From contig JAZRFF010000010.1 of assembly GCA_045661225.1 (NCBI GenBank), positions 76,595 through 140,594 of the forward strand: 64,000 bases of DNA, read 5' to 3'. This DNA comes from HGM04593 sp045661225. GTDB taxonomy: Bacteria > Bacteroidota > Bacteroidia > Bacteroidales > Bacteroidaceae. Of the stretch, positions 62,987 to 64,000 are shown one piece after another. Within the stretch, counting starts at the first letter, position 1; each line of letters starts with the position of its first letter. The translations under genes were made by a program, and so were the position numbers. The notes beneath the pieces are model-generated. The model was not told the origin of the DNA, did no database searches, and worked only from the letters and a program-made list of their open reading frames with translations.

Positions 62987-63406
62987 GGGTCTCTATACGA
63001 AAATTACCGTGACATAAGAACTATCATTTACGACAAAGATAGAATTGCCCCCCTACATCTCCACAATTCGCGAGAATCCGGCCCAGCCGTGAGTATTCTT
63101 GTAGGTGGTGGCTGCGCCCTTGGGCACATAGAGAACACAATCCTCGCTTATATTGCCAAAGACATTGTTATTGACCTCGAACAGCGCGTGGGCAGGGATA
63201 TGCGCACCTTTTTGTTTGCAACGCCTTATTCATCTTATGAGAGAAGAATTAGCGTTTTTGCTAATAATTCAAAGATGTATGTTATATTTGCCAACATAGC
63301 TACTCGTGGTAACGAAAGTGAAAAAGTTGAGGTGATAATTCCTATTAAAGACCGTAATTTGCTCAAAGAGATAGCCCGTAAATTCGGTTGGGCCTGTATG
63401 CTGTAA
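62945..63406 (+). CDS. Hypothetical protein of unknown function, no ATG start
   Basis: The frame is open from just after an in-frame TAA (62942-62944) to TAA at 63404-63406, up to 153 codons. It has no ATG until about residue 85, so it would begin at the TTG at 62945, inside the inverted repeat, or it is a 5'-truncated remnant. The peptide looks protein-like (SGPAVSILVGGGCALGHIEN, YIAKDIVIDLEQRVGRDM, KVEVIIPIKDRNLLKEIARK), with balanced charge. I do not recognise a family. It stands between the tRNA and a strong hairpin at 63422-63471. Confidence 0.4.
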   Translation: MFAPATLTANDEVDGSLYENYRDIRTIIYDKDRIAPLHLHNSRESGPAVSILVGGGCALGHIENTILAYIAKDIVIDLEQRVGRDMRTFLFATPYSSYERRISVFANNSKMYVIFANIATRGNESEKVEVIIPIKDRNLLKEIARKFGWACML

Positions 63407-63421
63407 TACTTAAACTAAAAG

Positions 63422-63471
63422 AATAATTCCCCCGGAACCGACTATATAACAAGGTAGTCCCGGGGATTATT
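63422..63471. terminator. Long hairpin after the hypothetical gene
   Basis: AATAAT-t-CCCC-c-GG pairs with CC-GGGG-ATTATT, with an inner GACT/AGTC pair. It is a strong stem 16 bases after the stop codon and could end transcription from the plus-strand ORF, or from the minus-strand ORF at 63491-63673, where U-rich sequence follows. Confidence 0.6.
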
Positions 63472-63490
63472 GTGTTTAGTAGTTAGAAAG

Positions 63491-63673
63491 TCAAGCAATC
63501 ATACGTTTCGAGTATCTCTTCTTGTCGCAGTCCAAGATAGCGTTTGGTGATTGTAACGGAACTGGGGCTTTCTTCTTTGCCCTGTATCTCTCTACGAGCT
63601 CTACTACAATAGAAGCTCCTACGATAATCTCGGCTACATCGCCAAGAATTCTAATTGCTTTTAAAACTTTCAT
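63491..63673 (-). CDS. Small hypothetical protein (60 aa)
   Basis: ATG at 63673 gives MKVLKAIRILGDVAEIIVGA followed by a hydrophobic/amphipathic stretch and a basic C-terminus (KKKAPVPLQSP, CDKKRYSKRMIA). The frame stays open upstream to a TTG at 63841, but that extension overlaps the 63810-63856 inverted repeat and is low-complexity. I do not recognise a family. One short membrane-associated helix is likely (DVAEIIVGASIVVELV). The start of the transcript is unknown. Confidence 0.4.
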   Translation of the reverse strand: MKVLKAIRILGDVAEIIVGASIVVELVERYRAKKKAPVPLQSPNAILDCDKKRYSKRMIA

Positions 63674-63809
63674 TTGGTTGTTTTTTGTTGTTAATACTGT
63701 TCTGTTTTTTATCTCTATTTTCTCTGTTTTATGTTTATTTTCTCTTATGTTGTTGATTATTACATATATAAGGCTTTGAAGGAGTACAAAAAGGAGAGAA
63801 AAAAGTGGC

Positions 63810-63856
63810 GATACTCTGCGAAAACTGTATTTTTTTATCAACTTTCGCAGAGTATC
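63810..63856. repeat. Perfect 14-bp inverted repeat upstream of the ATPase gene
   Basis: GATACTCTGCGAAA (63810-63823) and TTTCGCAGAGTATC (63843-63856) are perfect inverted copies with a 19-base A/T-rich spacer. A T6 tract lies 7 bases to the right and a T6 on the other strand to the left. It could be a bidirectional terminator or an operator, standing just before a -7 box. Confidence 0.65.
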
Positions 63857-63880
63857 TCGGTGTTTTTTGAAAATAAGTTA

Positions 63881-63888
63881 TATTTTTG
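63881..63888 (+). promoter_or_regulatory. Promoter -7 box of the ATPase gene
   Basis: TATTTTTG matches TAnnTTTG, 22 bases before the ATG at 63910. No -33 TTTG at 19-21 bases. Confidence 0.5.
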
Positions 63889-63909
63889 CATTGGATAAAT
63901 TTGATTCAC

Positions 63910-64000
63910 ATGGGACAGGTTATAGTTGGAAGAAAAAATGAAATAGCCCAGATAGAACAGTATTATAAGTCGGGCAAGGCGGAATTCATTGCGGTATATG
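63910..64000 (+). CDS. AAA-type ATPase (archaeal-ATPase/DUF234-like), N-terminal fragment
   Basis: The first 30 codons are visible: MGQVIVGRKNEIAQIEQYYK then SGKAEFIAVY, where the window ends. This is the characteristic N-terminus of the Bacteroidota ATP-binding proteins in which a Walker A motif (GRRRVGKT-like) follows immediately. These are standalone ATPases often found in accessory regions; their role is not established. The call rests on N-terminal resemblance only. Confidence 0.6.
   Translation, partial: MGQVIVGRKNEIAQIEQYYKSGKAEFIAVY

Noticed and set aside
63674..63841. TTG-started 5' extension of the small minus-strand ORF
   Set aside because: It overlaps the 63810-63856 inverted repeat and codes for low-complexity, A/T-driven sequence; the ATG at 63673 is a better start.
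62796..64000. Integrated element with attachment-site duplication at the tRNA
   Set aside because: I could find no repeat of the tRNA 3' end and no integrase in the remaining ~1.1 kb; the idea is kept only as a finding to extend.
1..64000. CRISPR arrays, restriction-modification, toxin-antitoxin or other defence operons
   Set aside because: No spaced direct repeats and no proteins with the expected domains were seen; the CPBP protease and the ATPase fragment alone do not support a defence call.

Overview
The window reads as chromosome from a member of the order Bacteroidales (phylum Bacteroidota). The evidence is SusC/SusD outer-membrane uptake genes, fasciclin-domain (FAS1) lipoproteins, a DUF6057/PD40 pair and a DUF3109 protein, together with many promoters carrying the Bacteroidota -7 element TAnnTTTG (some with TTTG about 19-20 bases upstream). 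I cannot name the genus from sequence alone. Nearly all of the window is ordinary, intact, densely packed chromosome. Only the last ~1.1 kb, after a tRNA gene, looks accessory.

Layout. 1-10842 (minus): one polycistronic locus, FAS1 lipoprotein (1150 aa) > SusC > SusD > second FAS1 lipoprotein > a second SusC-like receptor that runs off the left edge; substrate unknown. 11089-20066 (minus): a long run etfB > etfA > acyl-CoA dehydrogenase > SlyD-type FKBP > aroC > DUF6057 membrane protein > PD40 lipoprotein with a haem-type CxxCH, closed by a terminator at 11006-11047. 20270-27154 (plus): mannoside degradation, GH5 mannanase-like enzyme, ROK sugar kinase and two tandem GH92 alpha-mannosidases. 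27247-32942 (plus): tripartite RND efflux pump whose first start codon lies inside a terminator-like hairpin. 33068-34039: GH130 mannoside phosphorylase, which could finish what the GH92/GH5 enzymes start. 34366-36244: pckA and a tiny YqaE/Pmp3 membrane protein.

36361-46166 (minus): housekeeping genes, parE > coaD > S41 protease > THUMP-like methyltransferase, preceded by a GNAT protein and a Ca/Na antiporter, then gpmI > DUF3109. 46508-51719 (plus): Nudix hydrolase with a structured leader, a 998-aa TPR protein and an outer-membrane barrel. 51941-56735: topA-aroK-speA. 56915-57622: YgjP-like metallopeptidase. 57669-60197 (minus): HAD phosphatase > ribF > CPBP protease. 60402-62669 (plus): NatAB-type ABC exporter. 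62796-62869: tRNA with CAT anticodon. 62903-64000: an unrecognised ORF with no ATG start, a small minus-strand ORF, strong inverted repeats and the start of an AAA-type ATPase.

I found no transposase, integrase, CRISPR array or classical defence operon. The best leads are regulatory: two genes whose start codons sit in or against intrinsic terminators (27204-27266 and 44604-44646), a ~110-nt structured leader before the Nudix gene, operator-like palindromes at the pckA and ABC-exporter promoters, and a repeated pattern of small hairpins right at predicted transcript 5' ends. The CxxCH/PD40 lipoprotein paired with DUF6057 and the double-FAS1/double-receptor locus are the least understood protein systems here.
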